From Micromonospora sp. WMMD980 (GTDB taxonomy: Bacteria > Actinomycetota > Actinomycetes > Mycobacteriales > Micromonosporaceae): DNA of 64,000 bases. The stretch covers positions 930,001 to 994,000 of the forward strand of contig NZ_JARUBE010000003.1 in NCBI RefSeq assembly GCF_029626035.1, read 5' to 3'. The notes beneath the pieces are model-generated. The model worked only from the letters and a program-made list of their open reading frames with translations. It searched no databases and was not told the DNA's origin. Positions 53,747-62,142 of this stretch are shown one piece after another. Each line of letters starts with the position of its first letter. Position 1 is the first letter of the stretch. The position numbers and the translations under genes were made by a program.

Positions 53747-54655
53747 ATGGTTAAGCGCCGCCGGAACGTTGCCGTTGCAACCGCCGTCGCCATCGCCGCG
53801 CTGGCCGGCTGTGCCCAGCCCGGGATGCCTGCCGCCGCGCCCGTCGGCGTCGATGCCCCGGCCATGTTGTCCGCTGTGATCGACCAGGTATATGGAACGC
53901 CGCAACAGCGTCTGGCCGGCGAGGAGCGGATGTGGCTCACGAGCCAGTCCGCGATCGCCGCCTGCGCCCGGACCAAGGGCGTCGTGTATGGCGTCACCCC
54001 CTATCAGCCGATGAGCCCGCCTACCGACCCTGCCCCCGGTGATCTGCTCGGATTTGCGCCCCACCGCGTCGATTTCGGGGTCGCCGCCCGTATCGAGATG
54101 CTGGCCAAGCGAGGTGAAACCCCCAACCCGGGTTTGCCTGCCGCCTCGGATGACCAAGCTCGCTGGTTCACTGCTGTCGAGTCCTGCCAGAACGCCGCAA
54201 CTGAGGGTGAGAAGCTGAGAGTTCCTGACGGGCAGCAGGAACTGGAAGTCGAGCTGGTAGACCTGCTCGGTAGCGTCCAGCAGCAGGTCGCACCGGACCT
54301 GACTCGCCAGTACGCCAGCTGCATGAAGTCGGCCGGAATAGACGCCGGTGACCTGTCCGAGGCGTACCTGAAGGTCGAGCAGAAGTTCCCGCCTTTGTCA
54401 TTTGAGCGTCCGTCGGACCCGACCGCCCTCCCTGAATGGGCCGACGCTGTCGCATTCGAGAAGAAGGTAGCCGCTGCCGACTGGGCCTGCCGTGAATCAC
54501 GGCTCGATGGAGTCGTCAACGCCGCCGCTAACGACCTGCAGAAGTTCACCGCCACCAACACCGCCCGAATCGCCCAAGTCGCCGACGGCTGGAAGGCGAT
54601 GCCTAGCCTCGCACAGACGCTACGCGCCACCGTCAAGACCACACCCGCGAAGTGA
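53747..54655 (+). CDS. Lipoprotein, unknown function (island cargo)
   Basis: A 302-residue protein. The signal peptide KRRRNVAVATAVAIAALAGC has a lipobox LAGC at residues 17-20. The mature part is helical, with MWLTSQSAIAACARTKGV, RWFTAVESCQNAA, YASCMKSAGID and ADWACRESRLD, that is, Cys residues within helices like helical-repeat lipoproteins in actinobacteria. No enzyme motif is visible. AGGGAG lies 11 bases before ATG. It is probably co-expressed with the secreted protein upstream and displayed on the cell surface. Confidence 0.72.
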   Translation: MVKRRRNVAVATAVAIAALAGCAQPGMPAAAPVGVDAPAMLSAVIDQVYGTPQQRLAGEERMWLTSQSAIAACARTKGVVYGVTPYQPMSPPTDPAPGDLLGFAPHRVDFGVAARIEMLAKRGETPNPGLPAASDDQARWFTAVESCQNAATEGEKLRVPDGQQELEVELVDLLGSVQQQVAPDLTRQYASCMKSAGIDAGDLSEAYLKVEQKFPPLSFERPSDPTALPEWADAVAFEKKVAAADWACRESRLDGVVNAAANDLQKFTATNTARIAQVADGWKAMPSLAQTLRATVKTTPAK

Positions 54656-54986
54656 TACTCCAGCCGGGCTTGGTGGGCAACGGACCTGCCAAGCCCGGGC
54701 CGGAGTATGGGATGGAACAATCGGAAGTCCGGGAACCTCAGCAGGTGGAAAGATCCTCTACTGTCGCCCTCGGACCAATCGTTGCCGACCCAATCTTCTC
54801 GTCGACCGAGTCGGTCTGGGGCCGCTCGCCGGGATCGCCGGCCTTATCTCGAGCCGTGCGCCTCACTGCTGCCCATGCTCACGCACGGTAGTAGGAATGC
54901 CAGCTTGAGCCAACCCTGGCCTTACCGTAATCTATGAGCATGTGGACCCAGAAATGGGCCACATGTGACACGAACAAGTGTTCGAA

Positions 54987-55001
54987 TCCCCCCTCGGACA
55001 C
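54987..55001 (+). repeat. Putative attR-like repeat (partial tRNA-Leu 3' end)
   Basis: Exact copy of the last 14 tRNA bases plus one (TCCCCCCTCGGACAC) with a T-arm-like GTTCGAA upstream. The rest of a tRNA is not present, so this is a fragment, as expected for the far end of an integrated element. Confidence 0.75.
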
Positions 55002-55033
55002 GAACGCGTTTCATTTGTGCACAAGATGACGTA

Positions 55034-55061
55034 GCGGTGGTCAAGTATGCTTGACCACCGC
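55034..55061. repeat. Perfect 12-bp inverted repeat
   Basis: Arms 55034-55045 and 55050-55061 around a 4-base loop (TATG), just outside the right att-like repeat. There is no T-run. It could be a terminator, a protein-binding palindrome or the end of a lost element. Confidence 0.6.
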
Positions 55062-55553
55062 CGAAGCTCCTACGACACCGGCACCGGCGCTGCCTCTCGG
55101 GGCAAGTCCACCGGGGCCAGAGCTGCGACAACCCGTGCCAGCTCCTCTGTCATTCCCGCCGTTGCCCTCCCCGGTCACCAGGCCAGTGCACGTGGTGCTT
55201 CTGGTGCACCCGCCGCGGCGATGAGGCGACCCCCGCTTCCGCTTCCCACCCTCGCCGCCACCCGCAGCCGTTTGGCTGTCTACGGGCTGGTCACGCTGAA
55301 CACGCACGGCCGGATCGCTGATCGGTCGGCGATGAAGGTGTGGTTCCCCTCGTAACGTGGAGGCCAGAGCTTGGGGGATAGAGGTTCATGGCTGAGACGA
55401 GACGCCGGTTCGATCCGGAGTTCCGCGCGGGCGCGGTCCGGATTGTGCGGGAGACCGGGAAGTCGATCGCGCAGGTAGCCCTCCCTGTCACGCTGATGTG
55501 AGACAGCCCGTCTACCAGGGGATACTCTTCCTGGACGGTCCTGAGGAGAGATC

Positions 55554-55991
55554 ATTAGCATAACGTCGAAGCCCCACGAGAGCCTGGATCCGGACGCCCG
55601 GCCCCAGCGGCGGACATTCACCGCAGAGTTCAAGGCGCGGATCCTGGACGAGTACGACGCGGCGCCGGACGCGGCGGCTCGCGGGGCGATTCTGCGCCGG
55701 GAACGGTTGTACGGGTCACACATTCTCGACTGGCGCAAGGCCCGAGACGCCGGAGCGTCGGCCGGCTTGACGGACCGGCGGCAATCGGCCGCGCGGGCAG
55801 CGAAGAAGGCCGAGAGCGCCGAACTTGCCCGTCTTCAGCGGGAGAACGCCCGCTTGCAGGCCAAGCTGGCCAAGACTGAGACCGCGTTGCAGATCATGGG
55901 AAAAGCGCACGCGCTCTTGGAACTGCTCTCCGAGAGCGCGGATTCCGCGCCGATGCCGAACCCGTCCTCGCCGAGGCACAGCAGGCGCTGA
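55554..55991 (+). CDS. IS3 element B OrfA (probable ATT start)
   Basis: A 145-residue helix-turn-helix protein: RTFTAEFKARILDEYDAA, LRRERLYGSHILDWRKARDAG, then a coiled coil (AELARLQRENARLQAKLAKTE). GAGGAG at 55543-55548 is followed five bases later by ATT, in frame and without a nearby ATG/GTG, so a rare ATT start is the best reading; the first conventional in-frame codon would be far inside the HTH. It ends in frame at TGA 55989-55991 but overlaps orfB, and ribosomes can shift at 55898-55904. Confidence 0.75.
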   Translation: MSITSKPHESLDPDARPQRRTFTAEFKARILDEYDAAPDAAARGAILRRERLYGSHILDWRKARDAGASAGLTDRRQSAARAAKKAESAELARLQRENARLQAKLAKTETALQIMGKAHALLELLSESADSAPMPNPSSPRHSRR

Positions 55992-57013
55992 CCCCGGCGT
56001 GGGGCATCGCCGGGGCCTGCCGGCTGACCGGTGTTTCCCGCGCGACGCTCTACCGGCACCGCGTACCACCGCTAATCTCACGGCCGCGGACCGCGCGCAG
56101 GCCACCGCCGTCGGCGTTGTCCGAGGCGGAACGTGAGCAGGTGCTGCAACTGCTAAACCGGCCCGAGTACCAAGATCTGGCGCCGGCGCAGGTGTGGGCC
56201 CGCGAGCTCGACGAGGGCCGCTGGTGGTGCTCGGAGTCCACGATGTACCGGATCTTGCGGGCTGCCGGGCAGAGCGGCGAACGCCGCAGCCAGGCCAGCC
56301 ATCCGGCCCGCACCAAACCCGAACTCGTGGCCGACGCGGCGAACCAGGTCTGGTCCTGGGACATCACCAAGCTGCGCGGCCCGCAGAAGGGCGTCTGGTT
56401 CCACCTCTACACCGTGATCGACATCTGGTCCCGTTACGTCGTCGGGCACCTGGTCGCCGCGCACGAGGACGGCCAGCTCGCCGAGGCGCTGATCGCTGAC
56501 GCGGCCGCCCGCGAACGCGTCGATGCCGATCAGTTGACCGTGCACGCCGACCGTGGCGCCGCGATGACCAGCAAGACCGTCACCCAGCTGCTGACCGATC
56601 TGAAGATCGGCCGTAGCCACAGCCGTCCGAAGACATCGAACGACAATCCGTACATCGAGGCGAGCTTCAAGACGTTGAAGTACGACCCGACGTTTCCCGA
56701 GCGGTTCGGGTCGATCCAGCACGCCCGGCAGCACTGCGAGGCGTTCTACACCTACTACAACCACGAGCACCGGCACTCCGGGGTCGGCCTGCACACCCCG
56801 GCATCGGTGCATCACGGCACCGCCGGGCAGATCCGTGAACAGCGGCAACAGACCCTCGACGCGGCCTGGGCAGCGCACCCGCAACGGTTCGGCCGCCGCC
56901 GTCCACGCCCGCCCCGCCTCCCGGACCGGGCATGGATCAACAAACCCGACAACAGCGACCCCGAACAGACCACCGCCTCGCCCGTGCCCAACCAACCAGC
57001 AGCACAAAGCTAA
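55904..57013 (+). CDS. IS3 element B OrfB transposase (made by -1 frameshift)
   Basis: The DDE integrase-core part, open in the -1 frame from the slippery site at 55898-55904. HTH_21-like residues near the start ([20 protein letters not shown]) lead to the rve core with [25 protein letters not shown] and [18 protein letters not shown] giving the D, D and E residues. An internal ATG (56117) could also make a shorter OrfB. The fusion OrfAB should be the active transposase. Confidence 0.9.
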   Translation, partial: SARALGTALRERGFRADAEPVLAEAQQALTPAWGIAGACRLTGVSRATLYRHRVPPLISRPRTARRPPPSALSEAEREQVLQLLNRPEYQDLAPAQVWARELDEGRWWCSESTMYRILRAAGQSGERRSQASHPARTKPELVADAANQVWSWDITKLRGPQKGVWFHLYTVIDIWSRYVVGHLVAAHEDGQLAEALIADAAARERVDADQLTVHADRGAAMTSKTVTQLLTDLKIGRSHSRPKTSNDNPYIEASFKTLKYDPTFPERFGSIQHARQHCEAFYTYYNHEHRHSGVGLHTPASVHHGTAGQIREQRQQTLDAAWAAHPQRFGRRRPRPPRLPDRAWINKPDNSDPEQTTASPVPNQPAAQS

Positions 57014-57262
57014 ACAAAATCAAGAAAATGTCTCAGTTGACTTGACAGGCTCCGTAGCGCGTGATCTGGGGATCAACAGCGGCACCCTGGCCAACTGGGT
57101 TCAGCAGGATCGTGCCGCTCGTGGCGAAGCCGCTGCCGGGCAGCTGGCCGAGGACGAGCGGGCGGAGCTGGCGCGGTTGCGGCGGGAGAACGCCGAGCTG
57201 GCGATGGAGCGTGATGTCCTCAAGCGATCCGTGGTCCTGTGGGTCAAGGAAGCGACGGGCCG

Positions 57263-58153
57263 GTGAGCGTGGCCGCCTTCATCGTTTCCCAGAGGACCGA
57301 GCACGATGTGCCGCACGCGGTGGCCTGCCGGGCGTTGGGGGTGTCCGAGTCGTGGTTCTACAAGTGGCGCGACCGTCGGCCGACGCCTCGCCAGGATCGT
57401 CGGACCAGGCTGACGGACGCGGTCCGGCGCGTCTTCGACGCCTCGGGCGGCACCTACGGCAGTCCACGCGTCGGCGACGAGTTACGCGAGCAGGGCTGGC
57501 GGGTGTCGGACAACACGATCGCCGAGGTCATGGCTGATCTGGGCCTGGTCGCCAGAGCGAAACGGCGCCGGCGTGGGCTGACTCGGCAGGGCAAGCGGCC
57601 AGCCGCCCCGGACCTGGTCAAGCGTCAGTTCACCGCATCCGCGCCGGACGTGGCCTGGTGCGGCGACATGACCGAGATCGTCACGCAGGAGGGCAAGCTC
57701 TACCTCGCCACCGTCATCGACCTGTACTCCCGGCGCATCCTCGGCTACGCCATGGGCGACCGGCACGACGCCGGCCTGGTCGTCGCCGCGTTGAACATGG
57801 CCGCGGTCACCCGTGGCGACGACGTCGCCGCAGTGATCTTCCACAGCGACAGGGGCAGCGAATACTGCTCGGCCGACTTCGCCCGGGCGTGCGCCCGCTG
57901 GAAGGTACGCCAGTCGATGGGCCGGGTCGGCTCGTGCTTCGACAACGCCGTGGCCGAGGCCACCTTCTCCACCATCAAGGTCGAGTACGTCCACCGCCAC
58001 CAGTTCCGCACCCGTACCGAGGCCCGGCTGAAGATCGCCACCTGGATCACCGACTTCTACAACCGGCGCCGCCGCCACTCCGTCTGCGACGGACGCTCAC
58101 CGATCGACTACGAACGATCAACCATCCGCGTCCTGGAAAACCAGGCCGCATAA
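57263..58153 (+). CDS. IS3 element A OrfB transposase
   Basis: A 296-residue integrase-core transposase. GTG 57263 overlaps the orfA stop (GTGA). HTH_21 [20 protein letters not shown] is followed by the rve core with [24 protein letters not shown] and [17 protein letters not shown] for D, D, E. It is intact, so it could act only if OrfA is supplied in trans. Confidence 0.92.
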   Translation: MSVAAFIVSQRTEHDVPHAVACRALGVSESWFYKWRDRRPTPRQDRRTRLTDAVRRVFDASGGTYGSPRVGDELREQGWRVSDNTIAEVMADLGLVARAKRRRRGLTRQGKRPAAPDLVKRQFTASAPDVAWCGDMTEIVTQEGKLYLATVIDLYSRRILGYAMGDRHDAGLVVAALNMAAVTRGDDVAAVIFHSDRGSEYCSADFARACARWKVRQSMGRVGSCFDNAVAEATFSTIKVEYVHRHQFRTRTEARLKIATWITDFYNRRRRHSVCDGRSPIDYERSTIRVLENQAA

Positions 58154-58184
58154 CCGAGTCCTCCACGATTCCAGGGGATTGACA

Positions 58185-58995
58185 GTGGCGCCGCGGTACT
58201 CACCGCCCACGGCGTTGATGTTGAGACCAACGTGCTTCCCGACGAGACACTCACCGTCCTCGGTCCTTGGCTCACCGCCACCCGGCGCCGCCGCCCCTAC
58301 CTGACTTTGGCCTACGCCCTTGACGGCCAGGACAGCTACCCAGCTGACGAGCAGCCTATCGCCGACCTGCGCGGCGGGGCGGACCTTGTACTGAGTGACG
58401 GCATCCCCGAGGAGGGCATGCCCGGGGGCCATGCCAACGCGCACTTCGCGCTCGGATGCTGGCCCGTACCCTCGCCGACGGATGCGGGCCGGAGCTGGCC
58501 CGCATCCGCAGGATCGTCCCGTTCGCCTGCCCCAACTCCGGGTCCGACCTGGCCCTGCTGCTTCGCCGGAGCGGCCTGTGGCGACACCCCCCAGGAACGC
58601 GAACTGCGACCGCTCGACCGGGCCATCCCCGACGCGCACCGGATCGCCGTCAACCAGATCGTCCACGCCACCGCGGTCACGGCTGCCACCTGCCCGATCC
58701 CGATCGTCGCGTACGCCGGCGAACGCGACGGAGTCGTGACACCCGGCTCGGCGAGGAGCGTCCTCCCCGACGTGGGCGTGCTGCCCGGCGACCACTTCTC
58801 GATCATCAAGCCGGATTCGCACAGGCACCGGTCCTACGTGGCCTGAAACGCCACCTGACGCAAGCCCTCGCGGTGACCGGGGTTCCGGCGCCGCGACCGT
58901 CCGGCGACCGGCGTTCCCCGACGGCGCTGTCGGCCCCCGTCACCGCCGACCGGTACCGGGTACTGGTGACCGGTCGCTCAGCGTGCCGCGGATGA
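58185..58995 (+). pseudogene. Decayed alpha/beta-hydrolase-like gene, 5' end lost
   Basis: The coding signal jumps between frames about three times (near 58450, 58590 and 58840). Pieced together it reads ETLTVLGPWLTATRRRRPYL, ARTLADGCGPELARIRRIV, ACPNSGSDLALLLRRSGLWR, RELRPLDRAIPDAHRIAVNQ, PIVAYAGERDGVVTPGSARS, VLPGDHFSIIKPDS and LKRHLTQALAVTG. The GERDGVV strand and GDHFS, with Asp and His in order, look like the ends of an alpha/beta hydrolase. Element A forms its left edge, so the N-terminal part with the nucleophile is missing. Its final TGA overlaps the next start codon. Confidence 0.55.
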
Positions 58996-59246
58996 CCGAG
59001 CCGGCCTCTCGCAGACAGCTCTACGATCTCTTGCCGCCGGTGATCGTGCACCAGCTACGGCGCGACACCGCTGCCCGAGTGGAAATGTTTGCCCTGGTGC
59101 GGAGTTTCGAGCACTACCGGCACCTGACGCCGGGGAGTTCTCTCACCGCCGCCCTGGAGATGTTCGTCCCCGACCATCCGGCGGTCACCGAGGTGGCCGA
59201 CGCGCTGACGAGCGCTAATCTCCACGACCTCTCGGAGCACCGATGA
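58992..59246 (+). CDS. Small protein, unknown function, coupled to the hydrolase pseudogene
   Basis: An 84-residue helical protein starting TEPASRRQLYDLLPPVIVHQ and containing MFVPDHPAVTEVADALTSANL. ATG 58992 overlaps the hydrolase stop (ATGA), which supports this start over the GTG three codons upstream. Its size and helical layout recall the small effector-associated domains found next to hydrolases and proteases in bacterial conflict systems, but the resemblance is weak and no family is asserted. Confidence 0.5.
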   Translation: MTEPASRRQLYDLLPPVIVHQLRRDTAARVEMFALVRSFEHYRHLTPGSSLTAALEMFVPDHPAVTEVADALTSANLHDLSEHR

Positions 59247-59264
59247 CCGGCACGGGGCGACCGG

Positions 59265-60052
59265 TCAGCCCGGGTGGCGTCCCCACGCCGAGATCAGCGG
59301 CGCGAGGGTGAGGTCGAGTTCGCCGGCCTCGACGGCGGCCAGGTGGGCGTCGATCTCGACGTCGTCGGCCAGCCCCGCGGCGAGCAGCTCACCACGGACC
59401 ATGCGCACCGTCGCGGCCTCCAGCCGGTCGCAGGCCACCCCACCGATCGGGAAGCAACCGGTGGCCGTCACCTCGACCAGACCCGCCGCCCGCAACGCCC
59501 GGGGCAGCGTACGGCCGAAGCGCAGATCGGCGCCGCGGCGGGTCAGCAGCTCCCGGACGGCCCGGCGCAGCCGATTGACGCGCCGCTGCGCCGGGCCGAG
59601 GCAGGCCAGGGACTGCAACTCGGTGTCGGCGTCCTCCACCACCAGCCAACCGCCGGGCCGCAGCGCCGCCGTCATCGTCGCCAACGCCCGGGCCCGGTCG
59701 GGCAGGTGGACGAGCACGAGCCGCGTGTGCACCAGGTCGAACGTGCCGGGCTGCGGCGGCGGGTCCGCGACGATGTCGTGCCGGCGTACCTCGTACCGGC
59801 CGTGCGGGTCCAACCAGGCCGGATCGAGGTCCGTGGCCAGCACGTGACCGGTCGTCCCGACGGCTGTGGCCGCGCCGCCGGAATGCCGGGGCCGCCGGCG
59901 CCGACCTCCCAGCAGCGCCGGCCCGGCCCCACCCCGAGCCGGTCGAAGTGCCCACGCGTGACCCCGTCGAACAGCTAGGCCAGCCAGGTGAACCGCTCAC
60001 CCGCCTCGACCCGGGCGTTGTCGGGCAGGTAGCGGTGATCGGGGGAACCCAT
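59265..60052 (-). pseudogene. Class I SAM methyltransferase pseudogene
   Basis: The ATG at 60052 has GGGAGG nine bases upstream and starts GSPDHRYLPDNARVEAGERFTWLA, then TAG (59975-59977) interrupts before LFDGVTRGHFDRLGVGPGRR and CWEVGAGGPGIP. A frameshift near 59.88-59.90 kb follows, after which GHVLATDLDPAWLD, DLVHTRLVLVHLPDRARAL and RPGGWLVVEDAD complete a Rossmann methyltransferase. Both SAM-binding motifs (VGAGGPG and ATDLD) can be recognised but no intact protein can be made except a C-terminal fragment from 59843. Confidence 0.8.
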
Positions 60053-60109
60053 GCCTCCCATCCTCCCGCCGGCCGGGCGCGGTGTCAGCGCGACACGGGG
60101 CGAACCCGG

Positions 60110-61159
60110 CTATCCGGTGGGAGGCGTCGTGGCTACGGGACCGCTGCCGAGGTCCGCCCGCGGACGCAGCCAGAACGACGCGGGCAGGAAGTGTTCGGTC
60201 AGCCCGAGACGCCGCCACAGCGGGGCCGCGACCTCGCGCAGTTCCGGGTCGCCGGCCACGAACGCGTTGGGCAGCTCGATCTCCCAGCGCTCCGGCGCAG
60301 CCAGCAGGAACGCGGCCAGCAGGTACTGCTCGTTGTAGTGCCGGTGGCGCCACTGCGGCGGGTAGTCGCGGGGCAGCATGATGTCGTGCACCTGCACCAG
60401 CACGCCGGGCCGCAGCCGGGGCAGCACCTCGAAGAAGAAGACCGTCACGTCCGAGCCCATGAAACTGCGGTGCGACCCGTCGAAGAAGACCACGTCACCG
60501 GCGTCCAACTCGTCGAAGAGGCTCAGGTCGGCCCGCTCCAGCGGCGCCCGGACCACGTCGTCGCAGAGCACGTCGACGCTGGCCCGGGGCGCCGGGTCGA
60601 TCGAGGTGATCCGGGTACGCAGACCGTGGTCGCGGACCGCCCGGCGGGCGAACTTCGTCGAGTTGCCGGAGCCGATCTCGACGTACCGCGCCGGTTCGTG
60701 CTCGACCAGGAAACCGTAGAGCGCCAGCGCGTCCAGCGGCGGCAGCCAGCCGTTGCGCCAGTACGGCTCGCCCGAGTCGAGGTCGCCGTGCAGCGGGACG
60801 GCGGCGAGCCGGTCGGCGTGACCGAGGAACCGCCGGAGCGTGTCGGCGTACGCGTCCCGCCGCCGATCGAGCAGCTCGGTGATGCCCGGGTGGTCGGGTC
60901 GGCCGTAGCCGAAGCGCGGCTCCGGGCTCACCGGGAAGTCCACGAAGATCGGCCGGCGCAGCCCGAACGCGGAAAGCACCAGCCCGTGCAGCAGGGGACG
61001 GCGCTCCAGCCGCGCCAGCGGGCCGGCGAGGAACGGCAGGGCGGAGAGCACCTCCACCCCGGAGGCGGTACGCACGGCGCTGCGCAACCGGCGGAGACCG
61101 CCGCGCAGCCCGCCTCCGGTGCCGGGGGACGCGGCGGACGGCAGGTCGGTGGTGGTCAT
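60110..61159 (-). CDS. Class I SAM-dependent methyltransferase (Methyltransf_24-like)
   Basis: A 349-residue protein. The SAM motif RYVEIGSGNSTKFARRAV is at about 158-175 (EIGSGNS 161-167), ITSIDPAPRASVDVL gives the acidic ribose-binding position, and DVVFFDGSHRSFMGSD plus RPGVLVQVHDIMLPRDYPP complete the fold seen in Methyltransf_24 enzymes. The acceptor is unknown. The N-terminal 90 residues are not typical and may bind substrate. ATG overlaps the stop of the upstream flippase-like gene (ATGA), with GAAGGAG eight bases before it. Confidence 0.87.
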   Translation of the reverse strand: MTTTDLPSAASPGTGGGLRGGLRRLRSAVRTASGVEVLSALPFLAGPLARLERRPLLHGLVLSAFGLRRPIFVDFPVSPEPRFGYGRPDHPGITELLDRRRDAYADTLRRFLGHADRLAAVPLHGDLDSGEPYWRNGWLPPLDALALYGFLVEHEPARYVEIGSGNSTKFARRAVRDHGLRTRITSIDPAPRASVDVLCDDVVRAPLERADLSLFDELDAGDVVFFDGSHRSFMGSDVTVFFFEVLPRLRPGVLVQVHDIMLPRDYPPQWRHRHYNEQYLLAAFLLAAPERWEIELPNAFVAGDPELREVAAPLWRRLGLTEHFLPASFWLRPRADLGSGPVATTPPTG

Positions 61160-62142
61160 GAGGAGACTCCTTCGAGACGGTCGGCAGGGGCGGGACGGGA
61201 CGGGGTGGCGGCGTACGGCGGACCGCCCGGGCGACGGCCGGTGACGGCCAGCAGGGCGAGCACGACGACCGTCGAGCCGATGTCGCCGACGGTCAGCAGC
61301 ACCCGGCTCAACGCGACGAGGGTCACCAGGTCCGGGCCGCCGACCAGGGTGGCGACGGTGAGCGCGAGCGCGACCTCGCGTACGCCGAGCCCGGTCGGCA
61401 GGACCACGGCGCAGAGCCCGGCGACCACGGAGAGGGCGAAACCGCCGACGCCCAGCGGCAGCGCCGGGCCCGGCGCGGCGCCGAGGGCGACCGCCAGCAC
61501 GGTGATGTGCAGGCCGCTCATCAGCCAGCCGAGCACCATCAGCCCGGTGGCGCCCAGCAGCGTCGGGCGTCCGGGCAACAGCGGCCCGGTGTCGCCCCGG
61601 CGCAGCAGCCGCGCGACGGCGGCCAGCAGCCGGCCGAGCATGCCTGGGGCGAGCACCGGCGCGGCGGCGGCCACGCAGGCCGGCAGCAGCAGCCACCACC
61701 AGCGGCTCTGCCCGACCAGCCAGGGCAGCGCGAGGACGCCGACGAGCACCCCGGACACCGCCGCGAGTCCCTGGCTGGCGAGGAACGCGGCGGCGAGCCG
61801 GGCCGGTGGCTGGCGCAGCGGCCGGGCCATCGCGGCGTGCGCCACCGTCGGCCACACCCCGCCCGGCAGGTAGCGGGTCAGCCCGGCGAGGAAGTAGACC
61901 CGGGTGGCGTCGCGCAGCGACAGTCTCGTGCCCAGCCCGGCCAGCAGGACCCGCCAACCGACGAAGCCGGGCACGCCGCCGACCGCGGCGAGGACCCCGG
62001 CGGTCAGCGCCGCGTCCCAACCGACCGTCCGCAGGCTGTCCGCCATCCCGTGCCGTACCCGCCACACCTGCCAGCCGAGAAAGGCCAGTACGGCGGCGTA
62101 CCCGAGCACGCGCAGCGTGGCCCACACCCGTGCCCGGCTCAC
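61156..62142 (-). CDS. LPG-synthase/flippase-like membrane protein
   Basis: A 328-residue integral membrane protein with about eight helices. It has the lysylphosphatidylglycerol-synthase transmembrane domain pattern: GWRVLLAGLGTRLSLRDATRVYFLAGLTRYLPGGVWPTVA, and LPTGLGVREVALALTVA near the end. No aminoacyl-transfer domain is present, so it probably acts as a lipid-linked flippase-type protein, not as LPG synthase itself. Stop/start overlaps join it to both neighbours. Confidence 0.88.
   Translation of the reverse strand: MSRARVWATLRVLGYAAVLAFLGWQVWRVRHGMADSLRTVGWDAALTAGVLAAVGGVPGFVGWRVLLAGLGTRLSLRDATRVYFLAGLTRYLPGGVWPTVAHAAMARPLRQPPARLAAAFLASQGLAAVSGVLVGVLALPWLVGQSRWWWLLLPACVAAAAPVLAPGMLGRLLAAVARLLRRGDTGPLLPGRPTLLGATGLMVLGWLMSGLHITVLAVALGAAPGPALPLGVGGFALSVVAGLCAVVLPTGLGVREVALALTVATLVGGPDLVTLVALSRVLLTVGDIGSTVVVLALLAVTGRRPGGPPYAATPSRPAPADRLEGVSS

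Larger units (their letters stand above)
50074..55001. mobile_element. Genomic island at tRNA-Leu, about 4.9 kb
   Basis: Flanked by a 15-bp direct repeat of the tRNA-Leu 3' end. It contains a large serine recombinase right beside the tRNA, an IS701-type element and two secreted/lipoprotein cargo genes. Gene composition at 53-54.7 kb is visibly less GC-biased than in neighbours. Replication and transfer genes are absent, so it is either a minimal integrative element or a deleted remnant. Confidence 0.65.
54656..55338. other. Intergenic region at the right edge of the island
   Basis: About 680 bases without a convincing gene. It contains the partial tRNA-Leu 3' end (54987-55001), a perfect 12-bp inverted repeat (55034-55061) and, at 55.1-55.3 kb, Ala/Ser/Pro-rich frames of low coding quality. 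It may hold remains of older insertions. Confidence 0.5.
55480..57053 (+). mobile_element. IS3-family element B, inserted in element A
   Basis: About 1574 bp between two GTAGC copies. Its ends share CCTGTCA and TGAGACA blocks in inverted orientation. It carries orfA (55554-55991) and orfB joined by a -1 frameshift site. Both genes look intact. Confidence 0.85.
55388..57266 (+). pseudogene. IS3 element A orfA, split by element B
   Basis: Codons from ATG 55388 (AETRRRFDPEFRAGAVRIV) run to 55479 and resume at 57059 ([20 protein letters not shown]) to the stop at 57266. Joined, they give a 99-100-residue helix-turn-helix plus leucine-zipper OrfA ending [26 protein letters not shown] at 55475-55479 and 57054-57058 is the duplicated target. 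With orfA broken, element A should no longer transpose on its own. Confidence 0.9.
55339..58184 (+). mobile_element. IS3-family element A, interrupted by element B
   Basis: Imperfect 25-bp terminal repeats at 55339-55363 and 58160-58184 (blocks TCCCCT and CGTGGAGG conserved) enclose an orfA/orfB pair. Element B sits in orfA. Without B and its duplication the element would be about 1267 bp, the usual IS3 size. No matching target duplication was found at its own ends. Confidence 0.85.

Noticed and set aside
54970..55001. A second full tRNA-Leu gene
   Set aside because: Only the T-arm and acceptor 3' half match; no D arm or anticodon arm is found upstream.
55047..55355. Small ORF right of the island
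   Set aside because: Ala/Ser/Pro-rich, no ribosome site and running into the end of IS element A; not supported as a gene.
61156..62142. Lysyl-phosphatidylglycerol synthase proper
   Set aside because: Only the transmembrane flippase-like domain is present; the aminoacyl-transfer domain is missing.
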